Assembly (NCBI GenBank): GCA_002296965.1
Contig: DBIW01000030.1
Location: 1-61,931 of the forward strand
Length of the DNA: 61,931 nucleotides
Direction of reading: 5' to 3'
Origin: Treponema sp. UBA792
GTDB taxonomy: Bacteria; Spirochaetota; Spirochaetia; Treponematales; Treponemataceae
The notes beneath the pieces were generated by a model, which made no database searches, was not told the origin of the DNA, and saw only the letters and a program-made list of their open reading frames with translations. Below, piece after piece: positions 36,095 through 45,364 of the stretch (its first letter is position 1; each line of letters begins with the position of its first letter). The position numbers and the translations under genes are program-made.

Positions 36095-37624
36095 TTACGA
36101 AAGTATAACTTTATAACCAAAAACAGACTCAAACATTCCTGCTTTTTCCGACAGCGCAAGTTTTTCAAGCACAATGTTCGTCGAATTCTTTGCATGAAGA
36201 TTCAGCACGTCCTGCCCGAAGCTTATCGAAAGGTCCGAAAGCTTCTGTATGTGCCCGCGGTCCAGCGCGTCGGCAATCCGTAGAATCGCCGTAAGCTTCA
36301 GAATCATCATCCTGTCTATGCGCGGAAGCATCTGGAAACTCTCCTCGTCCTGAGGCATCAGCTTTCCGCGGTGATATTTTGCGATTTCCGAGACAATCGT
36401 GTTGTCCACCTTTGAAAGACCGAAAATTTCGGAGTTGTGGATGATGTAATAGCTGTGCAGATTGTGGCTGTCCATCCTGATGAAAAGCCCTATGTCGTGG
36501 AGGATCGCCGCGACCTCAAGGAGTTTGCGCGCATGGTCATCCAGCGCCATCTCGTTCTTCATCGCATCGTATATTTTGAGCGCAATCATCCGGACACATT
36601 CGGCGTGAATTTCGTCGCCGTGATATTTTCTCAGCAGATTTCTTGCGGAGGCCGTTATCTGCATGTTGAATTCCTGCTGCAGCTCCTCGTTTTCGGTGGA
36701 ATGTCGGCTTATTATCAGTCCGTCGCGGATATTGGTCTCGGAGACGAGGATTTTCTTGACCTTTGTAAGATGAATGAACAAGTTGTATATCAGCAGACTC
36801 ACCTGCATTGTCTGCGCGTCGTTGTACGAGATTTTAAAGTGCGCGACACATTCATCCACGGAATAGGACTGGATTTCCCTGACAAAACCGTCAAAGTCGT
36901 CACGGTCTATTTCCCACAGGAATGTCGAAATCGGTCTTCCTACGGTCATGGCCGCAAGCATCGTGTCCGAGCCGACCGCTATGAACTGCTTCACCTCGGA
37001 AAGGTTGAGCTCGCTTTCGAGGGAGCCTTTTGTATTGTTGATTGATTCCTGGACATACCGCTTCATGTCCTCGTAGGATGTCGCCATCGAGCGCAGCTGC
37101 TGTTCGATTCTGACGGTTCCGAGCCTGAGGCTGTGGACTCCGGCCATCTTTCCGTTTGAAATCATCATCATTTCGGTGCTTCCGCCGCCGACAACAAGAA
37201 TGACAGTATCGTCCTTCTTGAAATTCACCGGCTCATCCTTGAAGGAGTCGGCTACGGCCAGATACATCAGCCTGTTTTCCTCAATTCCGTCAACGATTTT
37301 TACGCGGAAGCCTGTCTGCACAAGAATCCTGTCAAGAACGGCGTCGCTGTTGTTCGCCTCGCGGAATGCGCTTGTCGCAAAAATGTATGCGTCTGACGGC
37401 TTTAAGCCCCAGCCCTCAAGCTGTTCGCAGTAACGTTTGAGTATCTGGATGCACTGGTTCTGGGTTTCCCGGCTTATGGTCGCATCCGTGAACACATCTC
37501 TTGCAAGCGGAAGCGGCAGTTCCGAACGGTCCAGAACGATTCTTTTTCTGTCAGCGGTGAATTCGGCTACAAGGAGACGTACCCCTGTAGAACCGATTTC
37601 AATGACTGCTTCAGGGGTTGCCAT
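36095..37624 (-). CDS. ppx: Exopolyphosphatase/GppA family phosphatase with HD domain
   Basis: This 509-residue protein has the actin-like N-terminal domain with VIEIGSTGVRLLVAEF and the phosphate-binding VVGGGSTEMMM (Ppx/GppA motifs), then a C-terminal HD-type domain with ILHDIGLFIRMDSH. It degrades polyphosphate or pppGpp; either or both are possible. GGAGTAAAACT precedes the ATG. It lies between the glycosidase gene (15-nt gap) and ppk. Confidence 0.9.
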   Translation of the reverse strand: MATPEAVIEIGSTGVRLLVAEFTADRKRIVLDRSELPLPLARDVFTDATISRETQNQCIQILKRYCEQLEGWGLKPSDAYIFATSAFREANNSDAVLDRILVQTGFRVKIVDGIEENRLMYLAVADSFKDEPVNFKKDDTVILVVGGGSTEMMMISNGKMAGVHSLRLGTVRIEQQLRSMATSYEDMKRYVQESINNTKGSLESELNLSEVKQFIAVGSDTMLAAMTVGRPISTFLWEIDRDDFDGFVREIQSYSVDECVAHFKISYNDAQTMQVSLLIYNLFIHLTKVKKILVSETNIRDGLIISRHSTENEELQQEFNMQITASARNLLRKYHGDEIHAECVRMIALKIYDAMKNEMALDDHARKLLEVAAILHDIGLFIRMDSHNLHSYYIIHNSEIFGLSKVDNTIVSEIAKYHRGKLMPQDEESFQMLPRIDRMMILKLTAILRIADALDRGHIQKLSDLSISFGQDVLNLHAKNSTNIVLEKLALSEKAGMFESVFGYKVILS

Positions 37625-37639
37625 AGTTTTACTCCGGTC

Positions 37640-39082
37640 CTATAGTTTGTCTATAAGCATTGAACACTTGCCTGAAGGGATTGGCAGAGTCTTTTTCTTC
37701 TGATCAAGAATATTGATCGTAAAGTAGTAAAGCTTCTCGCTTTCCATCTGAATTTCCCACCCTCTGTTGCTCTTGTTGCTGAGTATGGTGATGAGGTTGC
37801 GTTTTAGGGAAAGATTCTCGATGCCCATTATCTCAAGATTCGGAATAATCCAGTCAACAGTCTTTCGTGGCAGACTGATTGAAAGTCCTATAACATTCTC
37901 AATCATAAGGGCGATGGTGGAAAGTCCCGCCGTGATAAGGTAGTGCGGCCGCGGAAAAGCTTCGTTCCCTTCCATGGAAGCTTTTCCTTCCCTGCACGGT
38001 AAATAGGCTTCGTACAGGTCGCCGTGCTCCTTCTCGTTGTTGGGCATAAGTGTCTCAAGGACATAGTACAGATGCCGTATCGAACATTCCCTTGCAAGCT
38101 CGTACTGCGCATACTGTTCAAGTCCTTTTATAACCATAAAATTGAATGCGGGCATTACGCTGCCGCACCATCCGTTGCCGGATTCGCTGAAGAATTCGCT
38201 GTCTGCGCTGAGCGTCGGAAACGGATGGTCTGTTCCGAACGTCTTCGGATTTCCCAGATGGGCGACAAGCCTGTCCGCCTTGTCCGCGCTTGGAATTTCC
38301 GCGAGCATTGTCCAATATGCGGCTATCGTCTTGATGTTGAGCCAGTTCTGCGTCATGTCAAGATCGTAGTAGAAACCGGACTCCTCGTCCCACATCATCG
38401 AATTGATTCTCGTTTTGATTGAGAAATACATCTTGCGGTACTGGAAGCTCAGCTCCTTGTCGTTCAGGATGTCTCCGAGCGCCGACATATACGATGCGTT
38501 TATGGCCATCGCGGCGTTGAAGTCCACCGGGTAGACAGCGTTTCCACGCGGCGAATTCATCATCGTGCTGGCCGTGACGGGAACAGCATAGAGTCCGTTC
38601 TCCTGCTTGAAATTCGCCTCAATCCAGGACATATATTTCTGCAGAACCGGCATGACATCCCGGATGCGGCGTTTGTTCGCGGACTTGTGGTAGAGATTAT
38701 ATTCAGCCCAGGCGAAGAGCGGCAGTCCGATTCCTTCCGGATTCGACGGATCCATAACCGGTTCTCCGGTCTCCATGTCGTAACGCCATCGGATTGCGCC
38801 CGTATCCTCCTGCTTTGAGTAGAAAAAGTCGATGTTTTTACATGCGTCGAAATTCCTGTTGGAATATACAAGAAAAAATGAGGATAAGGTCGATTCGAAC
38901 TGGTCGATGATGAAGGTCTGCGTGTCTCCGCTTTTTTCTGGATAGAGAAAAAATCCTCCGTTGTCCTGTTTTCCTGTTTCAGGATCAACCCAGAATGAGG
39001 AAATCCACGACCATGTTTTGTTATAAATGTCTACGAAATCCTGATCATAGAAGTGAATTTTCGGGAAATCATGCTTATTCAC
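37640..39082 (-). CDS. (Alpha/alpha)6-barrel glycosidase of the trehalase/GH63-like group
   Basis: This 480-residue protein has the helical-barrel signatures of trehalase-like enzymes: IDQFESTLSSFFLVY, GIGLPLFAWAEYNLYHK, MMWDEESGFYYDLD, and the C-terminal GWCGSVMPAFNFMVIKGL with AYLPCREG. These are also found in mannosylglycerate hydrolases and GH63 glucosidases; I cannot assign the sugar. It lacks a signal peptide. A GTG at 39082 preceded by AGGAGTACTT is the best start; the upstream ATG gives an Arg-rich extension within the leader. It is the first gene of a unit with ppx and ppk, which is unusual. Confidence 0.65.
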   Translation of the reverse strand: MNKHDFPKIHFYDQDFVDIYNKTWSWISSFWVDPETGKQDNGGFFLYPEKSGDTQTFIIDQFESTLSSFFLVYSNRNFDACKNIDFFYSKQEDTGAIRWRYDMETGEPVMDPSNPEGIGLPLFAWAEYNLYHKSANKRRIRDVMPVLQKYMSWIEANFKQENGLYAVPVTASTMMNSPRGNAVYPVDFNAAMAINASYMSALGDILNDKELSFQYRKMYFSIKTRINSMMWDEESGFYYDLDMTQNWLNIKTIAAYWTMLAEIPSADKADRLVAHLGNPKTFGTDHPFPTLSADSEFFSESGNGWCGSVMPAFNFMVIKGLEQYAQYELARECSIRHLYYVLETLMPNNEKEHGDLYEAYLPCREGKASMEGNEAFPRPHYLITAGLSTIALMIENVIGLSISLPRKTVDWIIPNLEIMGIENLSLKRNLITILSNKSNRGWEIQMESEKLYYFTINILDQKKKTLPIPSGKCSMLIDKL

Positions 39083-39161
39083 AAGTACTCCTAAAACAAA
39101 GCGGAAGCGCCGCAAAAAACACAGGCCACGTTCCCTTTATACTTACAGTTTAGATGACCTG

Positions 39162-39167
39162 CATTAT
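39162..39167 (-). promoter_or_regulatory. -10 box of the glycosidase-ppx-ppk unit
   Basis: TATAAT on the minus strand (39167-39162), with a TTGAGC 19 nt upstream. The leader is about 70 nt. Confidence 0.45.
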
Positions 39168-39209
39168 ATCACATTTTGAGTAAAAACGCTCAAGAATTCG
39201 GATTTTTTT

Positions 39210-41246
39210 TTACGGAATATATTCCTCGACATTGTCAAGGTCAAAGTCTATGTCTCCGCCGCCTCCGCTCTGAGAGCCGGAAGATGACCGGGTCAGCAGC
39301 TGACCGACTGTATCCGGATTGAAATCCTGAAGTTCCGATGAGACGACGTTGCTGATTGTGTTCTCCGAATCCGCGGCCTCTACCGCCTCTGCGACCTCGG
39401 ATTTTGTCTTGAATTCCTCAAGCACGTTCTCAAGGTCTGTCATGTTCTTGTAGCTTTCGCGGCTGGCTCCGCTTACAACCTTCATCCTGTTGACGATGTC
39501 GTCGGTTCCGCTCTTTATGCTCATTATCTCCGACGAAGCCTTGCTGAAAAGGCCGTTCATGGAGTCAACTTCCGTGCTTACCGTGTGCTGTCTGCCGGCA
39601 AGTTCAGTGCAGAATCCGTTTATTTCGGCCGCCGCCGCCGCCGTCTCCTCGCTGCGGAGCTTTATGTTCTGCATTTCGGTGTCGATTTTTCCGATTCCGC
39701 CTGTTATCTCACGGAGGGAGCTTATCACGCTGTCCGCATGGGAGCTGACTTTGGAGAATGATTTGGACACCCTTGCGCTTGAGTCGTTCGCCTTTGACAC
39801 TGACTCGATTATCATGTTTATTGAATTTGAGATGCGCGTTGCGTTCTCGGATGTCTCCTCCGCGAGATTCCTTATTTCCTCCGCGACCACGGCAAAGCCT
39901 TTGCCCGCATCGCCTGCATGTGCGGATTCGATTGCCGCATTCATGGAGAGGAGATTTGTCTGTTCGGATACGCTGTCGATTATGGTGATTACGTCCTTTA
40001 TCTCGTCAAGCTGCCCGACTATCTGATTCAGTATGTTCTCCGTGGCGGAAATTTTCTCGTCACCGTCAGCAATCAGCACGTTCATCTCCTCGGCGTTCAC
40101 GGTGCGTTCCTCCGCCATCCGGTTGATATGCTCAAGCATCTGGACCACGTTGTCCACGGCGGTCTTGCTGTCGTCGATTGCCTGTGTCTGGCGCGCGTTG
40201 CTGCTGACGAGGGTCTCGACCTGCGTGCTCATCTCGTTTATGAGAGCGACGGATTTTTTTACGGAATCGGTCATCAGCTTGAATTCTTCCGTCAGATTGG
40301 ATATGTTCCTGTCAATCTCGTAGGTGGCGGCGGCCGTGCTGTTCGCGGAGTCGTTTATGGAGTATCCGGACGAAATCGCCTTTGACGCGGTCGTCTTTAC
40401 TATTATGAAGAATTTGTTCAGCTGGCTCACCATGTCGTTTATGTTGTTCATGAGCGACGCCATTTCCGAGCTTCCTTCTGGCTCAAGCGAGGCCGTAAAA
40501 TCCTTCTGGGTAAGGACGGACGTCATGTTCCTGATTTTTATAATCCGCCTTGTGATCCGTTTCGTCACCGAGCGGATAAGAACCGCAAGGACGGTGCACG
40601 AGAGTCCTAGCATGATACATGCGAATGCGGTGAAAATTCTCTGTTCCCTGGCGAGAATCGTCTCCATTTTCAGCGATGACTTGAAATTCAGTCTTGCGAG
40701 CGTGTCCTCGCTCCTGATGATTCCGCTCATCTGCTCCTCGATTTCATTTATAAGGAGAAGCATCTGCCCGATCACCTTGTCGTCCGGATCTCTTTCCGCG
40801 CTCTGCTTTATTCCGAAGCTCTGGATGTTCGTCATCTGCGACTGGCTCAGCTTGATGCTCTGGAGTCCGCTCATGACATCCTCTATCGGCGTGAATCTTG
40901 ATTTCATCGTGTTCCAGAGGGTCGCCATCTGTCCCAGCTCGTTCCGGAAGTCCTCGGGAAAACTTTTTGTTATGCCCGCCCCGGTAAGATAGGAGAAGTC
41001 GTCGTCAAGGGTCGTCACCTTGTCGGTCCAGTCGCGGTAGATTGTGGTGGTTCTTGTATTCCAGAAAATCGTCTGGTTCAGGAAATTTATTATGTCGCAC
41101 AGGTCGGCGCGTGCTGATGACTGCATGTACTGGTAATGCTTCATTTCCTGCATTTTCTGCGAGCCGTAGAACATACAGGCCGCAAGAAATATGACCTGAA
41201 TGACAGTCCACACAACTATAATCGAAAATTTCCTGTTCAGCTTCAT
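39210..41246 (-). CDS. Methyl-accepting chemotaxis protein
   Basis: This 678-residue receptor has a membrane helix at about 8-25, a helical periplasmic sensor of about 180 residues, a second helix at about 213-232, a HAMP domain (about 233-285) and a long coiled-coil signalling domain. The kinase-contact tip reads AGDAGKGFAVVAEEIRNLAEE. The C-terminus is a Ser/Gly/Asp-rich tail without the CheR-binding pentapeptide. It should control flagellar motility through CheW/CheA, encoded elsewhere. It is a single-gene unit; the ligand is unknown. Confidence 0.92.
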   Translation of the reverse strand: MKLNRKFSIIVVWTVIQVIFLAACMFYGSQKMQEMKHYQYMQSSARADLCDIINFLNQTIFWNTRTTTIYRDWTDKVTTLDDDFSYLTGAGITKSFPEDFRNELGQMATLWNTMKSRFTPIEDVMSGLQSIKLSQSQMTNIQSFGIKQSAERDPDDKVIGQMLLLINEIEEQMSGIIRSEDTLARLNFKSSLKMETILAREQRIFTAFACIMLGLSCTVLAVLIRSVTKRITRRIIKIRNMTSVLTQKDFTASLEPEGSSEMASLMNNINDMVSQLNKFFIIVKTTASKAISSGYSINDSANSTAAATYEIDRNISNLTEEFKLMTDSVKKSVALINEMSTQVETLVSSNARQTQAIDDSKTAVDNVVQMLEHINRMAEERTVNAEEMNVLIADGDEKISATENILNQIVGQLDEIKDVITIIDSVSEQTNLLSMNAAIESAHAGDAGKGFAVVAEEIRNLAEETSENATRISNSINMIIESVSKANDSSARVSKSFSKVSSHADSVISSLREITGGIGKIDTEMQNIKLRSEETAAAAAEINGFCTELAGRQHTVSTEVDSMNGLFSKASSEIMSIKSGTDDIVNRMKVVSGASRESYKNMTDLENVLEEFKTKSEVAEAVEAADSENTISNVVSSELQDFNPDTVGQLLTRSSSGSQSGGGGDIDFDLDNVEEYIP

Positions 41247-41474
41247 TTGTTACAATGTCCTGTCTGAGATGATCGTGAAAAACCGTTCCCTGACGATTCC
41301 TATATTATCACCGTTTTATCAATAAAACCATAAAAAACTTATAAAAAAATTGTAAGAACATATTTGTATTCATAATATTTATATAATGATTTGCGGAACT
41401 CCCGCTCCGCAGTTTTCGCGGCGGAACATTGTTTTTGAGCGGCTGCCGGAATTCCACGGGATTCTTGTTTCTGC

Positions 41475-41503
41475 TTGACATCCTATCGGTTGGTAGTTAA
41501 TAT
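41475..41503 (+). promoter_or_regulatory. Consensus promoter with TetR-type operator
   Basis: TTGACA (41475-41480), a 17-nt spacer and TAATAT (41498-41503). The spacer contains CCTATCGGTTGGTAG (41482-41496), an imperfect palindrome typical of TetR-family operators (CTACC-AACCG-ATAG on the other strand). Confidence 0.7.
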
Positions 41504-41531
41504 GAGCCGCAGTTTTTTTATGGGAGGTTCT

Positions 41532-41561
41532 ATGAGTCTTTTCCGACATTCAGCGGCATAA
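41532..41561 (+). CDS. Nine-codon leader ORF
   Basis: ATG AGT CTT TTC CGA CAT TCA then two Ala codons and a stop, preceded by GGGAGG at a good distance. It follows the operator-promoter directly. It may be a leader peptide or the start of a deleted regulator gene. Confidence 0.3.
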   Translation: MSLFRHSAA

Positions 41562-41604
41562 AGTCTGCGGACGGCTGTAAGGCGAAATGTGAAAACAAAA
41601 TCTG

Positions 41605-41633
41605 TTGACATTTTTTTTTATGGCTGATAGATT
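41605..41633 (+). promoter_or_regulatory. Second promoter in the exporter control region
   Basis: TTGACA (41605-41610) and TAGATT (41628-41633) are 17 nt apart, with a T-rich spacer. It would allow transcription of the exporter independent of the upstream operator. Confidence 0.5.
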
Positions 41634-41665
41634 GTGCAGCAATATTCTGGCAGGAGGCAAAATCA

Positions 41666-41731
41666 GTGGTAAAATTAGATTCCATTCATTTGAATACGCT
41701 GTTTCTGCGTTCTGCATATCCAGCCTTTTAG
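41666..41731 (+). CDS. 21-residue leader ORF with strong ribosome-binding site
   Basis: A GTG start lies 8 nt after AGGAGG. The peptide is hydrophobic with a basic start and no recognisable family. It ends 119 nt before the exporter gene. It is either a translated leader or a fragment of a former regulator gene. Confidence 0.3.
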   Translation: MVKLDSIHLNTLFLRSAYPAF

Positions 41732-41850
41732 CAGACAGCTATTCATTCCCGTTTTATTCAAATAACATCCGGCTCTGACCCGTATCAGTGTTATTTCTGC
41801 GTCGTTTTACGGTTTTTCCGTATTCATTGAATTTTTATCATTTTATCATT

Positions 41851-43563
41851 ATGGACAGATTGAATTTAAAGGGCTATCTGAAAAAAAACATAGTCTGTTA
41901 TGTGGTTGCGGTTCTGGCAATGATTGTGAGTGTGTCGCTTGATATGCTTTTTCCGCAGCTTACGCGGCATATCGTGGACGACGTCATCGTCGGTCGCAGA
42001 ATGGAGCTTCTTGACGGGCTGCTGCTTGGAATTCTTGCCGTCGGACTGGGAAGGTGCGTCTGCCAGTACGTGCGCGAATTCCTGTGCGATTACGCCGGTT
42101 CAAAAATCGGCTGCGAGATAAGAATCAGCGTGTTCAGGAAAATCCAGTCGCTTTCGGCGGATTTTTTTGACGGAATCAACAGCGGCGAGCTTATGTCCCG
42201 CGTGAAGGATGATGTTGACAGAATCTGGGACTGCTTCACCTATATCGGAATTCTTATCGCCCAGGTTGCCGTGCATACGGCGATTGCGCTCTGGTGTATG
42301 TATTCAATCAGCTGGAAACTTGCGCTGCTTCCGACGTTCTGCATGATTGCGGCCGCAGCGGTCGCGCTTCTGATGGAGCGCAGGCTTGACAATGTCTTCG
42401 AGTCGATTGCGCAAGAGAATTCCGAACTGAACAACACGGCTCAGGAGAATCTTTCCGGCGTGAGAACGGTAAAGGCTTTTGCCCGCGAGAATTTCGAGAT
42501 AGGAAAATTCGGCGCCCACAACAGGCGTTATTACGAGCTGAATATAAAGCAGTCGCGCGTGTTCGTAAAATACAATCCGATTCTCCAGGGCATAACGCAT
42601 CTTCTTCCGTGCGTGGTACTTCTTTCGGGCGGAATCATGGCGATCCGCGGAGGAATCTCAATTGGCGAGCTTACGGCGTTTGTCCAGTATTCGATGAACA
42701 TCGTCTGGCCCATGGAGATGCTCGGATGGCTTACGAACGGAATCTCCGCGGCGCGCGCTTCTGCCAGGCGGCTGAACAGAATTTATGCGGAGACACCGCA
42801 GATCAGGGAGAATTCGGCTCCGGTTGTAAAGGAAGCTGTCCGTGGCGACATAGAATTTGACCGGGTGAGCTACACGGCTCCGGGCGGCCGCGAAATTCTC
42901 CGCGACGTGTCATTCAGCATAAAGGCCGGACATACGCTCGGAATAATGGGAGCGACAGGCTCCGGCAAGACCACGATAATCAATCTGCTCAAGCGGATGT
43001 ACGATGTTTCCGGCGGCTTAATAAAGCTTGACGGAACGGACATCCGCGAGATCAGTCTTGAACAGCTGCGCCGGAGCATAGCCTGCGTCATGCAGGACAT
43101 ATTCCTGTTCTCGGACACGATTTCCGGAAATGTCAGGCTTGGTGAAAGGGCGGAACTTGCCGATGCCGCGGTTGAGAAGGCGATGATAGATTCATGCTCC
43201 GCAGAATTCGCCTCAAAAATGCAGGACGGCTACGAGACCGTAATCGGAGAGCGCGGAGTTGGACTGAGCGGAGGGCAGAAGCAGCGTATCACCATCGCGC
43301 GCGCCGTATCCCGTTCGGCTCCGGTTCTTGTTCTTGACGATTCGACCTCCGCGCTTGATACGGAGACTGAGCGGCAGATTCAGAGCACGCTTGAGTCGCT
43401 TGCCGGAATGACCAAAATCATAATCACGCACAGGATAAGTGCGGTCAGGCATGCCGACGAAATTATCGTGCTTGACGGAGGAACAGTCGCTGAGCACGGA
43501 ACCCATGAGCAGCTGCTGGAGAAAAAGGGACTTTACTATAAAACGTACAGGTCACAGTACTGA
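41851..43563 (+). CDS. ABC exporter subunit 1 (MsbA/LmrA type, degenerate Walker B)
   Basis: This 570-residue half-transporter has six membrane helices (about 15-300) and an ATPase domain. Walker A is GATGSGKTT and the signature is canonical (GLSGGQKQRITIARAV). Walker B reads VLVLDDSTSALD, with Asp in place of the catalytic Glu. In heterodimeric exporters such a subunit contributes the canonical signature to the active site and its own nucleotide site is inactive. It is followed by its partner after 18 nt. The substrate may be a drug, peptide or lipid. The start at 41851 is chosen by the helix position; no clear ribosome-binding site is seen. Confidence 0.88.
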   Translation: MDRLNLKGYLKKNIVCYVVAVLAMIVSVSLDMLFPQLTRHIVDDVIVGRRMELLDGLLLGILAVGLGRCVCQYVREFLCDYAGSKIGCEIRISVFRKIQSLSADFFDGINSGELMSRVKDDVDRIWDCFTYIGILIAQVAVHTAIALWCMYSISWKLALLPTFCMIAAAAVALLMERRLDNVFESIAQENSELNNTAQENLSGVRTVKAFARENFEIGKFGAHNRRYYELNIKQSRVFVKYNPILQGITHLLPCVVLLSGGIMAIRGGISIGELTAFVQYSMNIVWPMEMLGWLTNGISAARASARRLNRIYAETPQIRENSAPVVKEAVRGDIEFDRVSYTAPGGREILRDVSFSIKAGHTLGIMGATGSGKTTIINLLKRMYDVSGGLIKLDGTDIREISLEQLRRSIACVMQDIFLFSDTISGNVRLGERAELADAAVEKAMIDSCSAEFASKMQDGYETVIGERGVGLSGGQKQRITIARAVSRSAPVLVLDDSTSALDTETERQIQSTLESLAGMTKIIITHRISAVRHADEIIVLDGGTVAEHGTHEQLLEKKGLYYKTYRSQY

Positions 43564-43581
43564 TTTCAAAGGAATTTTAAA

Positions 43582-45351
43582 ATGGCATATAATGCTTATA
43601 ATCAGGATGAAAAATCGGTTGAAAAGTCAAAGACCGCCACGATGATCCGGCTTTTCGGCTATCTTCTTAAATACAAATGGCGGATTGCCGCCGTGCTTCT
43701 GCTTATGGGAGCGGGAACGGCGGTTTCTCTCCTGAATCCGCTGTTCATCCGGACTGCGGTTGACAGATATATCGCCGCAAAGGACATGAACGGTCTTGTC
43801 AGGCTTGTTGTCATTGCCGGCGTTCTGAATATTATGATGATTCTTGCCATAAAGGCGCGTATGCTGATAATGGCAAAAACCAGCAACAAGGTGATAGAGG
43901 AACTGAGGGGCGAGCTTTTTGCGCATATACAGTCGCTTGATCTGCATTTTTTCGACAGCCGTCCGTCAGGAAAAATTCTTGCGAGGATAACAGGCGATGT
44001 GAATTCCCTCAAGGATGTGATTGAGAACAGTGTGACGACGCTGATTCCCGATTTCATCTCCGTGGTGTGCGTGACGGTCATAATGTTCTCGTGCAATCCG
44101 CGCCTTGCCGCCGCCGCGCTGTTCAGCCTTCCGCCGATGATTGCGGGAATTTTAATCATATCGCATAACGGCGGAAAGCACTGGAAGACTTTCAGGAAGA
44201 AATCCTCCAATCTGAATGCGTTCATAAACGAGGATCTTTCGGGAATAAAGATAATACAGAGCTTTTCGGCGGAAAAGGAGACGGACGCGACTTTTGTCTC
44301 GCTTGTAAAGGAGCACAGGGACGCGTTCATTTCGGCCGTAAGGTGGAGCGATGCGTTCGGTTCGATAATCGACCTGTGCTGGGGAATGGGAAGCCTTGCG
44401 CTTTATTTTGTGGGAATAAAGGTTCTCGGAGTTGACAATGTGTCCATCGGAACTTACATCGCATTCGGCTCGTATATCGGTATGTTCTGGCAGCCTATAA
44501 TGAATCTGAGCAATTTCTACAATCAGCTTGTGACTGCCGCATCCGGCGCCGAGCGTGTGTTCGAGATAATCGACACTCAGGCGGAGGTCGCGGACGAGCC
44601 TGACGCGGCGGATATGCCTCCGATAGAAGGGGATGTCGAATTCCGAAACGTGACTTTCTCCTACGAGAAGGGAACAAAGGTCCTTGACGACGTGAGTTTC
44701 CGTGTAAAGGCTGGCGAGACAATCGCGCTTGTGGGACCGACCGGAGCCGGAAAGTCAACGGTTGTGAATCTTGTCAGCCGCTTCTACGATCCGGACAGCG
44801 GACAGGTTCTGATTGACGGAACAGACATAAAACACGTGAGGACAGCCGGTCTCCGGAATCAGATGGGAATAATGACGCAGGACAGCTATATTTTTTCAGG
44901 AACGATACGCGACAACATCAGGTACGGAAAACTTGATGCGACTGACGATGAGATTTACGCGGCGGCGAAATCCGTGAGCGCCGATGAATTCATAGCCCGG
45001 CTTGAGAACGGCTACGACACAAAGCTTACGGCGCGCGGAGGAGAGCTTTCCAACGGACAGAGGCAGCTTGTGGCGTTCGCGCGGACAATGCTTTCTATGC
45101 CGCGGATTCTGATTCTTGACGAGGCGACATCCAGCATCGACACGCAGACCGAGCTGATGGTTCAGGCCGGAACCGCCGCAATGCTGAAGGGACGCACGTC
45201 ATTTGTGATTGCGCACAGGCTTTCCACAATCCAGAATGCCGACAGAATCTTTGTGATTGACGGCGGAGGAATTGCGGAGGCCGGAACTCCGGCCGAACTG
45301 ATGGAACGCAGGGGAATTTATTATTCTTTATACATGACGCAATTTTTGTGA
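43582..45351 (+). CDS. ABC exporter subunit 2 (catalytic Walker B, degenerate signature)
   Basis: This 589-residue half-transporter has six membrane helices and an ATPase domain. Walker A is GPTGAGKST, Walker B LILDEATSSID with the catalytic Glu, but the signature is LSNGQRQLV, with Asn in place of Gly. This is the complementary defect to subunit 1, so one ATP site should be active and the other degenerate. The two genes encode a heterodimer. GGAATTTTAAA precedes the ATG. A leaderless promoter for the next gene lies within its last codons. Confidence 0.9.
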   Translation: MAYNAYNQDEKSVEKSKTATMIRLFGYLLKYKWRIAAVLLLMGAGTAVSLLNPLFIRTAVDRYIAAKDMNGLVRLVVIAGVLNIMMILAIKARMLIMAKTSNKVIEELRGELFAHIQSLDLHFFDSRPSGKILARITGDVNSLKDVIENSVTTLIPDFISVVCVTVIMFSCNPRLAAAALFSLPPMIAGILIISHNGGKHWKTFRKKSSNLNAFINEDLSGIKIIQSFSAEKETDATFVSLVKEHRDAFISAVRWSDAFGSIIDLCWGMGSLALYFVGIKVLGVDNVSIGTYIAFGSYIGMFWQPIMNLSNFYNQLVTAASGAERVFEIIDTQAEVADEPDAADMPPIEGDVEFRNVTFSYEKGTKVLDDVSFRVKAGETIALVGPTGAGKSTVVNLVSRFYDPDSGQVLIDGTDIKHVRTAGLRNQMGIMTQDSYIFSGTIRDNIRYGKLDATDDEIYAAAKSVSADEFIARLENGYDTKLTARGGELSNGQRQLVAFARTMLSMPRILILDEATSSIDTQTELMVQAGTAAMLKGRTSFVIAHRLSTIQNADRIFVIDGGGIAEAGTPAELMERRGIYYSLYMTQFL

Positions 45352-45357
45352 TATAAT
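45329..45357 (+). promoter_or_regulatory. Leaderless promoter of the secreted GH5-like gene
   Basis: TATACA (45329-45334), 17 nt, then a perfect TATAAT (45352-45357) ending 7 nt before the ATG at 45365. The -35 is inside the end of the exporter gene. Confidence 0.55.
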
Positions 45358-45364
45358 GCCGGCC

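Larger units (their letters stand above)
41247..41850. other. Long regulatory intergenic region before the ABC exporter
   Basis: This stretch of about 600 nt contains two sigma-70-type promoters, a TetR-type operator and two short ORFs with ribosome-binding sites, described separately. The first 200 nt are AT-rich and hold the upstream part of the divergent chemotaxis gene. No regulator gene is present, although the operator suggests one should be nearby. Confidence 0.6.

Noticed and set aside
41247..41474. Insertion sequence or prophage remnant
   Set aside because: No transposase, integrase, terminal repeats or target duplication is visible.
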